64,000 nt of DNA from Bradyrhizobium sp. SRL28 (GCF_018596315.1 NZ_JAHEAG010000008.1:124001-188000), one strand, 5' to 3'; shown: positions 51,214 to 60,089, counted from the stretch's first letter. The notes: a model not told the origin generated them from the sequence alone. Numbers and translations: made by a program.

Positions 51214-51300
51214 CGGATTGCGGTCGCCCGCAATCGGGTTGCGGCCTTCCGCAACGGGATTGCGGTCTTCCGCAATGCCTTCCGCAACTGGGGTTGCCGC
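51214..51300. repeat. 21-bp tandem array of small hairpins between the glycosylase gene and lipA
   Basis: TTGCGG recurs at 51218, 51239 and 51260, exactly 21 bases apart, and each is followed by a matching CCGCAA (for example ATTGCGG-TCGC-CCGCAAT), so every unit is a hairpin. A partial fourth unit (CCTTCCGCAACTGGGGTTGCC) follows out of phase. The array is in the 209-bp divergent promoter region. Confidence 0.8.
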
Positions 51301-51349
51301 GATGGGCGACACAGATTAGCTAGATGTTCTCGCAATTTCCGGACTAAAC

Positions 51350-52309
51350 ATGGTCGTTCTCGTCGATACCGTCTCCCTCAACCAGGTGCGCCCGCGTCAC
51401 CCCGAAAAGGTGAACCGGCCGGATGCGCTGTCGCCGCCCAAACCTGACTGGATCAGGGTGCGCGCGCCGAATACGCGGGGCTACGCGGACACAAGAAAGA
51501 TCGTGAAAGAGAACGGCCTCGTTACGGTGTGCGAGGAGGCCGGCTGCCCGAACATCGGCGAGTGCTGGGACAAGAAGCACGCCACCTTCATGATCATGGG
51601 GGACACCTGCACCCGGGCTTGCGCGTTCTGCAACGTCAAGACCGGCATGCCGGGCGCGCTCGATGCCGCGGAGCCGGAACATGTCGCGGAGGCGACCTTC
51701 AAGCTCGGGCTCACCCATGTCGTGGTGACCTCGGTCGACCGCGACGATCTTGCCGATGGCGGCGCGGAGCATTTTGCCCAGACGATCCGCGCGATCCGCG
51801 CGCGCTGCCCGACCACGACCATCGAAATCCTCACCCCCGACTTCCTGCGCAAGGAAGGCGCGCTGGAGGTGGTCGCGGCGGCCAAGCCCGACGTGTTCAA
51901 CCACAATCTCGAAACCGTGCCGGCGCGTTATCTCACCGTGCGGCCCGGCGCGCGCTATTTCCATTCGATCCGGCTGTTGCAACGGGTCAAGGAAATCGAT
52001 CCGACCATTTTCACCAAGTCCGGCATCATGGTCGGCCTCGGCGAGGAGCGCCACGAGGTGCTGCAGGTGATGGATGATCTGCGTTCGGCCGAGGTCGATT
52101 TCCTGACCATCGGGCAATATCTGCAGCCGACCCGCAAGCATCATGCGGTCATGCGCTATGTGACCCCGGATGAATTCGGAGGGTATGAGAAGGTCGCCTA
52201 CACCAAGGGTTTTCTGATGGTGTCGGCGAGCCCATTGACGCGCTCGTCGCACCACGCGGGTGAGGATTTTGCCAGGTTGCAGGCGGCGCGCCTCGCACGG
52301 GCCCGCTAG
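51350..52309 (+). CDS. lipA: Lipoyl synthase
   Basis: A 319-residue radical-SAM enzyme. The radical-SAM cluster cysteines are C87, C91 and C94 (CTRACAFC), and the auxiliary cluster is bound by C61, C66 and C72 (CEEAGCPNIGEC), with the conserved serine expected in RSSHHAGEDF near the C-terminus. It inserts two sulfurs into the octanoyl group on lipoyl domains of 2-oxoacid dehydrogenases. It starts at ATG 51350, 15 bp before the next gene from its stop. Confidence 0.96.
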   Translation: MVVLVDTVSLNQVRPRHPEKVNRPDALSPPKPDWIRVRAPNTRGYADTRKIVKENGLVTVCEEAGCPNIGECWDKKHATFMIMGDTCTRACAFCNVKTGMPGALDAAEPEHVAEATFKLGLTHVVVTSVDRDDLADGGAEHFAQTIRAIRARCPTTTIEILTPDFLRKEGALEVVAAAKPDVFNHNLETVPARYLTVRPGARYFHSIRLLQRVKEIDPTIFTKSGIMVGLGEERHEVLQVMDDLRSAEVDFLTIGQYLQPTRKHHAVMRYVTPDEFGGYEKVAYTKGFLMVSASPLTRSSHHAGEDFARLQAARLARAR

Positions 52310-52324
52310 CCTCGGATTGAACCA

Positions 52325-52864
52325 ATGCAACGCGTTCTTGTCATGGGATCGTCGGGATCCGGCAAGTCGACATTTGCTCGACGGCTGTCGGAAATTACAG
52401 GCATTCCCTTCGTTTCGCTGGATGCGCTGTACTGGAAGCCCGGCTGGGTCGCGTCAGACAACGCCGAGTTCGGGCAGCGCGTGGCCGAGGTCGCACGTCG
52501 GCCGCAATGGGTCATAGACGGTAACTACACCACGAGCGGCGCGGGCGAATTGCGCCGCCAATGCTGCGACACCGTGATCTGGTTCGACCTGCCGCGCAGG
52601 AGTTGCATGTTCGGCATCATGACCCGGATCGCCGGCAGCTATGGCAAGGTTCGCCCGGAGATGGCCGAAGGCTGCCCGGAGAAAATCGACTTCGAATTTT
52701 TTCGCTATGTCTGGACCTACCGCCGGCAGCAGCGGCCAAAACTCCTGGACTATTTTCAAGGGCTGCGCGCCGATCAATCGCTGGTCTGTTTCACCGACCG
52801 GACACAGGCGAACGACTATCTGAAGGCAATCGCGTTCAAGCAGAACCGGGCGAGTATCCACTGA
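52325..52864 (+). CDS. P-loop NTPase, adenylate-kinase/FlaR-like
   Basis: A 179-residue protein with a P-loop at residues 8-16 (GSSGSGKST) preceded by QRVLVM. FVSLDALYWKPGW and QWVIDGNY are the landmarks of the adenylate kinase-like 'topology modulation' (FlaR) family. CDTVIWFDLPRRSCMFGI and TYRRQQRPKLLDYF follow. Its true substrate is not known; nucleotide or small-molecule phosphorylation is likely. The stop overlaps the following ATG by one base (TGATG). Confidence 0.8.
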   Translation: MQRVLVMGSSGSGKSTFARRLSEITGIPFVSLDALYWKPGWVASDNAEFGQRVAEVARRPQWVIDGNYTTSGAGELRRQCCDTVIWFDLPRRSCMFGIMTRIAGSYGKVRPEMAEGCPEKIDFEFFRYVWTYRRQQRPKLLDYFQGLRADQSLVCFTDRTQANDYLKAIAFKQNRASIH

Positions 52865-53331
52865 TGCCGCGCTTTTCCAGCAAACGCCGGGTTCATCATA
52901 CCGCGTCGCAGATGTTCGATCTGGTTGCCGATGTCGAGCGCTATCCGGAATTCGTGCCGCTGTGCCAGTCGCTGAAAATACGTCAGCGCACGTCGAGGGG
53001 AGACGGCACTGAAATCATCGTCGCCGACATGACCGTGTCGTTCAAAGTGGTGCGGGAATCCTTCACCAGCCGGGTGACGCTGGACCGGCCGAACCTGAAG
53101 ATCATGGTCGAATATCTGAAGGGCCCGTTCAGCAACCTAGAAAACCGCTGGACGTTCGAGCCGAAATCCGAAACCGACTGCGACGTCGGGTTCTTCCTGT
53201 CCTACGAATTCAGGAGCCGGATGCTGGCGATGCTGATGGGAACGATGTTCGATACCGCGTTCCAGCGCTTTGCCGCCGCGTTCGAAAAACGGGCGGATGC
53301 GGTTTACGGCAAGGGCGGGGCTAGCCAGTGA
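52864..53331 (+). CDS. COQ10/RatA-family START-like (SRPBCC) protein
   Basis: A 155-residue protein from the ATG overlapping the upstream stop. Family landmarks are the early HHTASQMFDLVADVERYPEF and VPLCQSLKIRQR, then VSFKVVRESFTSRVTLDRP, LKGPFSNLENRWTFEP and FLSYEFRSRMLAMLMG. Members bind hydrophobic ligands; mitochondrial Coq10 binds ubiquinone, whereas E. coli RatA was reported to bind ribosomes, so the toxin label often given to this family is doubtful here. In many alphaproteobacteria it follows lipA, as it does here with one gene between. Confidence 0.88.
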   Translation: MPRFSSKRRVHHTASQMFDLVADVERYPEFVPLCQSLKIRQRTSRGDGTEIIVADMTVSFKVVRESFTSRVTLDRPNLKIMVEYLKGPFSNLENRWTFEPKSETDCDVGFFLSYEFRSRMLAMLMGTMFDTAFQRFAAAFEKRADAVYGKGGASQ

Positions 53332-53342
53332 AAGCCGGCTGG

Positions 53343-54116
53343 TCAGACGTCGGCGAGGTCGGCGCGATCGGCGAGACGCTGGGCGGCGTTGTCGTAATGC
53401 TTGCGGGCCTTCTCCCGCGCCGCGACGGGATCGCCGCGCTTGATGGCCTCGACCAGCCGGACCTGCTCCTCGATCGCGGCCGCGGCGAGCTCAGTCGCCT
53501 TGGTGTTCTTCACGGCGACGGAACGGAGCTTCTCGGCAATCTGGCTGTCGATCATCACGACGAAATTGAGCGCATGCTCATTATCAGCCACCTTGGCGAT
53601 GACATGGATGAGCTGACGTTCGGCCTCGAAATGACGCTCGGCGCCGTGCTCGCGATCGCCGATCGCCTCCCGCATCTCCTTGAGAATGGCCTCCATGCGG
53701 GCGATATCCCGGTTGGAGCGCGCCAGCGCCGCGTCGGCCGCGGCCTCGATGACGACGCCATTGCGCAGGCGCAGCAGCTTCAACAGCTCCTTGCGTTTCT
53801 TGAAGCAGGCGGGACTGATCCGAAAAGCCGTGCGTTCTTGCGGCTGCGCGATGAAGGCGCCGACGCCGACGCGGCTCTGGACGATGCCGTCGTACTTGAG
53901 CTGCGAGATCGCTTCGCGCACGACGGTTCGCGCGACGCCGAATTCGGTCGCCAGCGCCTGTTCGGATGGCAGGCGATCGCCGGGCCGAAGCTCGCCCGCG
54001 AGCAGGGCGCCGGTCAGGCTGGCGACAATCTCCTGGGGCAATGAAGGGCCGCGCTCGAGGGATTTGAATTTCAACAGACGGTCCTGTCCAGATGGCGTCG
54101 CCGGCTGACCCGCCAT
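53343..54116 (-). CDS. GntR/FadR-family transcriptional regulator
   Basis: A 257-residue regulator. The N-terminal winged helix contains GDRLPSEQALATEFGVARTV and REAISQLKYDGIVQSRVGVG. A helical FCD-type effector domain follows, with acidic/histidine positions expected to bind a metal and a carboxylic acid. The start ATG 54116 was chosen because the 65-codon extension lacks coding character. It is divergent from the dehydrogenase/TPP-enzyme genes with 185 bases between, so it probably regulates them in response to an organic acid. Confidence 0.88.
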   Translation of the reverse strand: MAGQPATPSGQDRLLKFKSLERGPSLPQEIVASLTGALLAGELRPGDRLPSEQALATEFGVARTVVREAISQLKYDGIVQSRVGVGAFIAQPQERTAFRISPACFKKRKELLKLLRLRNGVVIEAAADAALARSNRDIARMEAILKEMREAIGDREHGAERHFEAERQLIHVIAKVADNEHALNFVVMIDSQIAEKLRSVAVKNTKATELAAAAIEEQVRLVEAIKRGDPVAAREKARKHYDNAAQRLADRADLADV

Positions 54117-54301
54117 CGCGATCCGCGCCAGTGGGCAGGCATAACGAAACAAGGCAAGCGGCGCAATTGGATTAATCAGGTTGTCAGACAGCCTGCGGGC
54201 GTGGTAGCGGGGCAGCAAAAAAGGCTGGCGGGGCAGCTGCGCTGCGCAAGCGAATGCCAGAAATTCCCAGAGGACCGTCAAACCATAACGGAAGGCCTGA
54301 G

Positions 54302-55231
54302 ATGACGACATTTGAACGCGTTGGCTTTATCGGCCTCGGCGGAATGGGACGAGGGTTGGTGAAGAATCTCGTCGCCAAGGGCGTGGCGGTCACCGCCTAT
54401 GATCTCAACCCGGCCGCCGTGGCGGTCGCCAAATCGTTTGGCGCGACCGCTGCCAAGAGCGTTCAGGAGATCCGCGACAATTGCCGCATCATCATGATTT
54501 GCGTCAATGAAGCCGAGGATGTCGAGGCGTTGATGATTTGCGGCGATGGGCTGCTCGCCGGTCCGGCGTCGGGGTTCGTCATCGTCGACCACACCACCGG
54601 CAGCCCGCAGATGGTCGCGAAACTCGACCGCATGGTGCGTGCGGCCGGCGGGCGCTACGCCGAGGCGCCGATGACGCGGACCCCGAAACATGCCGACATC
54701 GGCAAGGTCAACGTGCTGTTCGGCGGCGAGCGCGACCTGCTCGACGACCTCAGGCCCTATTTCGAACTCTATGCCGAAAACATTTTCCATATCGGCCCGC
54801 TGGGACACGCCATCCGCCTCAAGCTCATTCACAATTATATCGCCTTCGCCAATGTGGCGGCGTGGTGCGAGGGGTTTGCCCTTGCCGCAAAGGACGGGCT
54901 CGACCTTTCCCAGGTGATCGGCATCATCTCGGCCGCCGGCGCCAAGAGCGGCATGCTCGATCTCTATGGCCAGGCCACGCTCGATGGCGACTTCACCCCG
55001 CTGATGTCGCTGGCGAACGCCCGCAAGGATGTCCGCTATTACGCGCGCTGGCTGGAGGAGGCGGGCCTGCCGGGGTTTATGGCGGAAGCGGTGCATCAGA
55101 CCTACCGGCAGGCGGCGCTGCTGGGGCACGACGGCGAGTCCTGCACCGCCGTCATCAAGGCCTATGAGGCCGTGACCGGGGTAGATGCGCGGATCGCACC
55201 GAAAGACCAGCAACAAGAACAGGCAAAATGA
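54302..55231 (+). CDS. 3-hydroxyisobutyrate/tartronate-semialdehyde-type NAD(P)-dependent dehydrogenase
   Basis: A 309-residue beta-hydroxyacid dehydrogenase. VGFIGLGGMGRGLVKNLVAK is the dinucleotide-binding opening, FVIVDHTTGSPQMVAKL and YAEAPMTRTPKHADIGKVNV cover the substrate-binding region, and IRLKLIHNYIAFANV contains the catalytic lysine. The PMTRTP in place of the usual PVSGG suggests a non-standard substrate. It starts at ATG 54302, 101 bases before the TPP enzyme gene; together with the GntR regulator it looks like a small catabolic unit for a hydroxy- or oxo-acid. Confidence 0.88.
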   Translation: MTTFERVGFIGLGGMGRGLVKNLVAKGVAVTAYDLNPAAVAVAKSFGATAAKSVQEIRDNCRIIMICVNEAEDVEALMICGDGLLAGPASGFVIVDHTTGSPQMVAKLDRMVRAAGGRYAEAPMTRTPKHADIGKVNVLFGGERDLLDDLRPYFELYAENIFHIGPLGHAIRLKLIHNYIAFANVAAWCEGFALAAKDGLDLSQVIGIISAAGAKSGMLDLYGQATLDGDFTPLMSLANARKDVRYYARWLEEAGLPGFMAEAVHQTYRQAALLGHDGESCTAVIKAYEAVTGVDARIAPKDQQQEQAK

Positions 55232-55332
55232 CCGGCGGCATATCTGACCTTGCCAGAAAACCGGTTGCTGGTACCGACGCCATTCATTAAGCCGGGTCCA
55301 AATCCGTGATCCCGTAACCGAAGGACGAGGCA

Positions 55333-57006
55333 ATGGACGCAAATCTTCGAACCGGTGGCCATATTTTGATCGAGCAACTGGCCTTGCACGGCGCCGACAC
55401 TGTGTTCGGGGTGCCCGGTGAAAGCTTCCTCGCCGCGCTCGACGGCATGTACCAGAGCCAGCGCGTGCGGTTCATCAACGCCCGGCATGAAGGCGGCGCG
55501 GCCATGATGGCGGATGCCTATGGCAAGCTGACGGGCCGCCCGGGTATCGCGTTCGCCACGCGGGGGCCCGGCGCCACCAATGCGTCAGCCGGCGTCCATG
55601 TCGCATTTCAGGATTCGACGCCCATGATCCTTTTGCTGGGCCAGGTCGGGCGCGACATGATGGAACGCGAAGCGTTCCAGGAAATCGACTATCGGCTGAT
55701 GTTCGGGCCGATGGCGAAATGGGTTGCACAGATCGACGACGCGCGGCGGATTCCGGAGTTCATCTCGCGCGCCTTCTTCACCGCGACCTCGGGCCGTCCC
55801 GGTCCGGTGGTGCTGGCGCTGCCCGAGGATATGCTCACCGACACCGCCGAGGTGCCGGATGCGCCGCCCTACACTCCGCTTCCGATCGCGCCTGATGACG
55901 GCGCCCTGCGGCAGTTCCATGCGCTGCTTTCGGAGGCGAAGAAACCGTTCGTGATCGTCGGCGGCGGCGGATGGAGCGATCAGGCGCGCCGCGATCTCGA
56001 GGCGTTTGCTTCAGCGCATGAAGTGCCCGTCGGCGTTTCGTTCCGCTGCCAGGACTATTTCGATAATCTGCATCCCTGCTATGGCGGCCATGTCGGCATC
56101 GGCCTCGACGCAAAAATCGCCGACCGGATCCGTAACAGCGATCTGGTGATCGCGCTCGGCGCGAGGCTGGGCGAGGCCACCACATCCGGCTACACGATGT
56201 TCGATGTTCCGAAGCCAAGGCAGCCGCTGGTTCACGTCTATCCCGATCCCGAAGAGATCGGCCGGGTCTATTCGCCGACGCTCGGCGTGGTCGCGAGCAG
56301 CGCAGCCTTTGCGGCCGCGATCAAGCGGCTGGAGCCGAAGCATCGATCGCGCGCCGACTATGTCAAGGCGGCACATGCCGACTATCTCGCATTTGCTGAG
56401 CCGACGCGCTCGCCCGGCGACGTGCAGCTCTCGCAGATCGTACGCGGCTTGAGCGATCGCTTGCCGCCTGACACCCTCATTTGCAACGGCGCCGGCAACT
56501 ACGCCGTCTGGGTGCATCGGTTCTGGCGCTATCGGCAATATCGCACTGAACTCGCGCCGACATCGGGTTCGATGGGCTATGGCTTGCCCGCGGCCGTCGC
56601 CGCCAAGCTGCAGCATCCCGAACGCATCGTGATCGCGTTTGCCGGCGATGGCTGCTTCCAGATGACAGGGCTGGAGTTCATGACCGCGGTCGAAAACCGG
56701 CTGCCGCTGATCGTGATCGTCTGCAACAATGGCATGTACGGCACGATCCGGATGCACCAGGAGCGAACCTATCCCGGCCGTGTTTCCGGTACTGATTTGG
56801 CCAATCCAGACTTCGCGGCGCTTGCTCGCGCTTGCGGCGGCTTCGGCGCGCATGTCGAACGTACCGAAGATTTTGCCCGCGCTTTCGACGAAGCCGTGGC
56901 AAGCGGACTTCCGGCCATCATCGAGCTTTCGATCAGCCCGGAAGCATTGACGCCGGTAAACTCGCTGAGCGAAACGCGCGCCAAGGCGTTGGCTGCGCAG
57001 GGTTGA
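55333..57006 (+). CDS. Thiamine-diphosphate-dependent enzyme, acetolactate-synthase-like
   Basis: A 557-residue three-domain ThDP enzyme. The catalytic glutamate is E53 in NARHEGGAAMMADAYGKLTG; GPGATNASAGVHVAFQDSTP is the Pyr-domain landmark and AGDGCFQMTGLEFMTAVENR is the GDG-x(n)-NN-type cofactor motif (CNNGMYG closes it). It is the size of the large subunit of acetolactate synthase, but no small regulatory subunit adjoins. Glyoxylate carboligase, which would fit the neighbouring semialdehyde reductase-like gene, normally lacks this glutamate, so that role is unlikely. It may be a sulfoacetaldehyde-, oxalyl- or benzoylformate-like enzyme; the exact reaction is not resolved. Confidence 0.85.
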   Translation: MDANLRTGGHILIEQLALHGADTVFGVPGESFLAALDGMYQSQRVRFINARHEGGAAMMADAYGKLTGRPGIAFATRGPGATNASAGVHVAFQDSTPMILLLGQVGRDMMEREAFQEIDYRLMFGPMAKWVAQIDDARRIPEFISRAFFTATSGRPGPVVLALPEDMLTDTAEVPDAPPYTPLPIAPDDGALRQFHALLSEAKKPFVIVGGGGWSDQARRDLEAFASAHEVPVGVSFRCQDYFDNLHPCYGGHVGIGLDAKIADRIRNSDLVIALGARLGEATTSGYTMFDVPKPRQPLVHVYPDPEEIGRVYSPTLGVVASSAAFAAAIKRLEPKHRSRADYVKAAHADYLAFAEPTRSPGDVQLSQIVRGLSDRLPPDTLICNGAGNYAVWVHRFWRYRQYRTELAPTSGSMGYGLPAAVAAKLQHPERIVIAFAGDGCFQMTGLEFMTAVENRLPLIVIVCNNGMYGTIRMHQERTYPGRVSGTDLANPDFAALARACGGFGAHVERTEDFARAFDEAVASGLPAIIELSISPEALTPVNSLSETRAKALAAQG

Positions 57007-57014
57007 TACTGACT

Positions 57015-57617
57015 TTAAGTCCGCGTCGGCCGGCGTCGTTTGACGGCGCTGCGCCGTGGCGTTCGTGCCACCCGCGGACGCAGCCGGCTCATCGTCTGAG
57101 GGCGCGGTTTGACCGGCGGCTGCGGGCCGCGCGCCAGCTCCATCAACATGCGCAGCGCTTCCACCACGGAGCGCTGGCGCACGGTGGTGCGGCCGATCGC
57201 GCCAAAACGGAATTCGCGGTGGAGTATTTTTCCGTCGCGTGAGGCGACCGCGAAATGGACCAGGCCGACCGGCTTGCCCGGCGTGGCGCCGCCGGGACCT
57301 GCGATGCCGGTAATGGATACCGCGAGATCAACGCCGGCTTTTTCCAGGGCGCCGATTGCCATCGCGGTCGCGGTTTCCTTGCTGACGGCGCCGAAGGTCG
57401 CAAGCGTGGTCGCCTTGACGCCGAGCATCGCGCGCTTGGCGTCGTTCGAATAGGTGACGAAGCCGCGGTCGATCACGTCTGACGAGCCGGGAATGTCGGT
57501 GAGCGCGCCGGCGACCAGGCCGCCCGTGCAGGACTCTGCGGTGGCAATCGTCAGCTTGCGCATCCGGCATAGATCGAGCAGCGAGCGGGAGAGGGCGCGG
57601 GCGTCGCTGCCGCTCAT
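57015..57617 (-). CDS. CinA-family nicotinamide-nucleotide amidohydrolase (PncC) with basic tail
   Basis: A 200-residue protein. TIATAESCTGGLVAGALTDI is the PncC/CinA-C signature and IAGPGGATPGKPVGLVHFAV the second landmark. It hydrolyses NMN to nicotinate mononucleotide, part of NAD recycling; the N-terminal domain of full CinA is absent, which is common. After about residue 163 an Arg/Pro/Lys-rich tail (RPQTMSRLRPRVARTPRR and more) is added. It is convergent with the TPP-enzyme gene (8 bp apart) and one base from ispDF in the same direction. Confidence 0.9.
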   Translation of the reverse strand: MSGSDARALSRSLLDLCRMRKLTIATAESCTGGLVAGALTDIPGSSDVIDRGFVTYSNDAKRAMLGVKATTLATFGAVSKETATAMAIGALEKAGVDLAVSITGIAGPGGATPGKPVGLVHFAVASRDGKILHREFRFGAIGRTTVRQRSVVEALRMLMELARGPQPPVKPRPQTMSRLRPRVARTPRRSAVKRRRPTRT

Positions 57618-57618
57618 G

Positions 57619-58800
57619 CTATTCGCCCCAGGGCAGACGGATGGTGGCGCTCGCAGTGGCGGCGATGCCTTCCTCGCGGCCGGTAAATCCTAACCGTTCG
57701 CTGGTGGTCGCCTTGACCGCAACCCGGGAGATGTTCAGCCCCGTAATCTCGGCAATGCGGGCGCGCATGGTATCGCGCAGCGGGCCAATTTTCGGGCGTT
57801 CGCAGATCATCGTGACTTCGAGATTGGCGATCCGGCCGCCGCGCGCGGTGACGCGGTCGACGGCATATTTGAGGAACTTGTCGGACGCAGCACCCTTCCA
57901 CTGCGGATCGCTCGGCGGAAAGTGCGAACCGATATCACCGTCCGCCAGCGCGCCGAGGATGGCGTCGACCAGCGCATGCAGGCCGACGTCGCCATCGGAA
58001 TGGGCGAGAAAACCGCGGGTATGCGGCACGCGTACGCCGCAGAGCATCAGGTGATCGCCGTCGCCGAAGGCGTGCACGTCGTAGCCGGTGCCGGTCCTGA
58101 TGTCGCCGAGCTGGGCGGCGAGGCGGGCTTCCTCGCGGATGAAATCTTCAGGCGTCGTCAGTTTCATGTTCGCAGGATCACCTTCAAAGGTCGCTACCGT
58201 CAATCCCGCCCATTCGGCGAGCGCCGCATCGTCGGTGAAATCGCTGCGGCCATCGCGCGCGGCGCGGCGATGGGCATCGAGAATCACATCGAAGCGAAAC
58301 GCTTGCGGCGTCTGCGCGATTCGCAGCCGTGAGCGCTCTGGCGTCGCCTCGACGTCGCCGGTATCGCTGACTTGCTTGATCGTGTCTGTGACCGGGATCG
58401 CAGGGACCGCCGCACCGGTGCGGCCGGCGGCATCGATCGCGCGCGAAATCACCGCAGGGGTCACGAAGGGCCGCGCAGCGTCGTGGATCAGAACGATGTC
58501 GGGCTTCTCCGCCGCCAGCGCCTCGAGACCGGCATGCACCGAAGCCTGACGCGTCGCACCGCCATTGGTGGGCGGCTGGTGACGCAGTCCCGCGACAGCC
58601 TCGTTAAAGATCGCGGCGTCATCGGGATTCACCACCGGCTGCACGGCAAACACGTCCGGATGCCGGCAGAACGCCTGCATGGCGCGGAAGATCACGGTCT
58701 GTCCGCCGATCTCGCGATATTGCTTGGGTCCCCCGGCACCGGCGCGAAGCCCGCGTCCGGCTGCGACGAGGATGGCTGCGGTACGCTCAGGTCTGGGCAT
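57619..58800 (-). CDS. ispDF: Bifunctional IspD/IspF enzyme of the MEP isoprenoid pathway
   Basis: A 393-residue fusion. The N-terminal half (about 1-225) is IspD: AAILVAAGRGLRAGAGGPKQ, with VLIHDAARPFVTPAVIS and DTIKQVSDTGDVEATPERS. The C-terminal half (about 235-393) is IspF: TGTGYDVHAFGDGDHLMLCG, AHSDGDVGLHALVDAILGAL and DIGSHFPPSDPQWKGA, with the metal ligands D and H in GYDVH. It makes CDP-methylerythritol and then the cyclodiphosphate. The fusion is frequent in alphaproteobacteria. It starts with ATG 58800 and is co-directional with cinA. Confidence 0.95.
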   Translation of the reverse strand: MPRPERTAAILVAAGRGLRAGAGGPKQYREIGGQTVIFRAMQAFCRHPDVFAVQPVVNPDDAAIFNEAVAGLRHQPPTNGGATRQASVHAGLEALAAEKPDIVLIHDAARPFVTPAVISRAIDAAGRTGAAVPAIPVTDTIKQVSDTGDVEATPERSRLRIAQTPQAFRFDVILDAHRRAARDGRSDFTDDAALAEWAGLTVATFEGDPANMKLTTPEDFIREEARLAAQLGDIRTGTGYDVHAFGDGDHLMLCGVRVPHTRGFLAHSDGDVGLHALVDAILGALADGDIGSHFPPSDPQWKGAASDKFLKYAVDRVTARGGRIANLEVTMICERPKIGPLRDTMRARIAEITGLNISRVAVKATTSERLGFTGREEGIAATASATIRLPWGE

Positions 58801-58978
58801 CTGGACTCAAATACGAACGAATCAGGGTTGAGGAGGGGGCGTCAGGCCGCGCTGGCGCACAGCCCTTACCATGCCGAATACGGAAAACAGAGTGATTCCC
58901 ATCACCTGTGGGAAAAGCGGTTTTTGTTGCAGTGCACTTGCACAAATGATAGATCTGTCTAAAGTGTAGGCAAGAAGC

Positions 58979-59008
58979 TTGACTGCCCAAGATTTGTGCT
59001 CACAATAT
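58979..59008 (+). promoter_or_regulatory. Possible promoter of dusB-ntrBC
   Basis: TTGACT (58979-58984) lies 18 bp from CAATAT (59003-59008), 47 bases before the dusB start. The -10 match is weak. No sigma-54 type site was found in the 254-bp gap between ispDF and dusB. Confidence 0.3.
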
Positions 59009-59054
59009 GCCTCGACGGTTGCAATGAAGCCGCCGCCCTAACCATGAGATCGAC

Positions 59055-60089
59055 GTGACCGGCCCGGAAAGTTCACGCTCTAAGCCGTTGAAAATAGGCG
59101 AGATTGCTGTCGCCAACCGGGTTCTCCTGGCGCCGATGTCCGGCGTCACCGATGCTCCCTTTCGACGTCTTGCCGCCACCCTTGGCGCCGGACTGGTCGT
59201 CTCAGAGATGACCGCCAGCGACGAACTCGTGCACGGCAGGCCGATGTCGCTCCTGCGCTGCGAGACTGCCGGTGTCGGGCCACATGTCGTTCAGCTCGCG
59301 GGTTGCGAGACGCATTGGATGGCGGAGGGCGCAAAGGTTGCGGAAGCCGCCGGCGCCGACATCATCGATATCAACATGGGCTGTCCGGCACGTCATGTCA
59401 CCGGCGGCCAGTCCGGCTCGGCGCTGATGCGCGATCTCGATCATGCGCTCAAACTGATCGAAGCCACGATCGCGGCGGTGAAAGTGCCGGTGACGCTGAA
59501 GATGCGGCTCGGCTGGGACGATCGCTCGCTCAACGCGCCCGAACTGGCGCGCCGCGCAGAATCCGCCGGCGTGCAGATGATTACCGTGCACGGACGCACG
59601 CGTTGCCAGTTTTACAAGGGCGCGGCCGATTGGGCCGCCGTGCGCGCGGTCAGGGACGCGGTCTCCGTGCCGCTCGTCGTCAACGGCGACATCACTTCAT
59701 TCGAGAAGGCGGTCCAGGCGCTGGAAGTGTCAGGGGCGGATGCCGTGATGATCGGGCGCGGTGCGCAGGGCCAGCCTTGGTTGCCGGGGCAGATCGGCCG
59801 CCGGCTCGAAACCGGACAGGCGGAGACTGTGCCGTCGCTCACCGAACAACTCGCGCATGTGCGCGCCCTCTACGACGAAGTCTGCAGCCATTACGGCCTG
59901 CGTATCGGACTGAAGCACGCGCGAAAACATCTCGGCTGGGCGCTGGAGATCGCGGCCCAGTGCAGTCGCGCGCCGGCCGAGACGCTGAAGGGCTGGCGGC
60001 AAAAGATTCTGACGTCGGAGGATCCGCACCGCGTGCACCGGTCGTTGCAGGACGCGTACGACGATTTCGCATGGAGTGCTGCCGCATGA
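59055..60089 (+). CDS. dusB: tRNA-dihydrouridine synthase (DusB/NifR3)
   Basis: A 344-residue TIM-barrel flavoenzyme beginning at GTG 59055 (MTGPESSRSKP). Landmarks are VLLAPMSGVTDAPFRRLAA, then DINMGCPARHVTGGQSGSAL with the catalytic cysteine, HGRTRCQFYKGAADW and VNGDITSF. It reduces uridines in the D-loop of tRNA. It was long named nifR3 because it precedes ntrBC in rhizobia, exactly as here; its stop overlaps the ntrB start by 4 bp, so it is co-transcribed with the nitrogen regulators. Confidence 0.95.
   Translation: MTGPESSRSKPLKIGEIAVANRVLLAPMSGVTDAPFRRLAATLGAGLVVSEMTASDELVHGRPMSLLRCETAGVGPHVVQLAGCETHWMAEGAKVAEAAGADIIDINMGCPARHVTGGQSGSALMRDLDHALKLIEATIAAVKVPVTLKMRLGWDDRSLNAPELARRAESAGVQMITVHGRTRCQFYKGAADWAAVRAVRDAVSVPLVVNGDITSFEKAVQALEVSGADAVMIGRGAQGQPWLPGQIGRRLETGQAETVPSLTEQLAHVRALYDEVCSHYGLRIGLKHARKHLGWALEIAAQCSRAPAETLKGWRQKILTSEDPHRVHRSLQDAYDDFAWSAAA

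Noticed and set aside
51214..51300. Tandem repeats upstream of lipA as a CRISPR array
   Set aside because: Units are contiguous 21-bp hairpins with no unique spacers, and no cas genes are present.
52864..53331. RatA-type toxin of a toxin-antitoxin pair
   Set aside because: The gene is a COQ10-like START-domain protein overlapping a P-loop kinase gene, with no antitoxin-like partner; the toxin label is an annotation habit.
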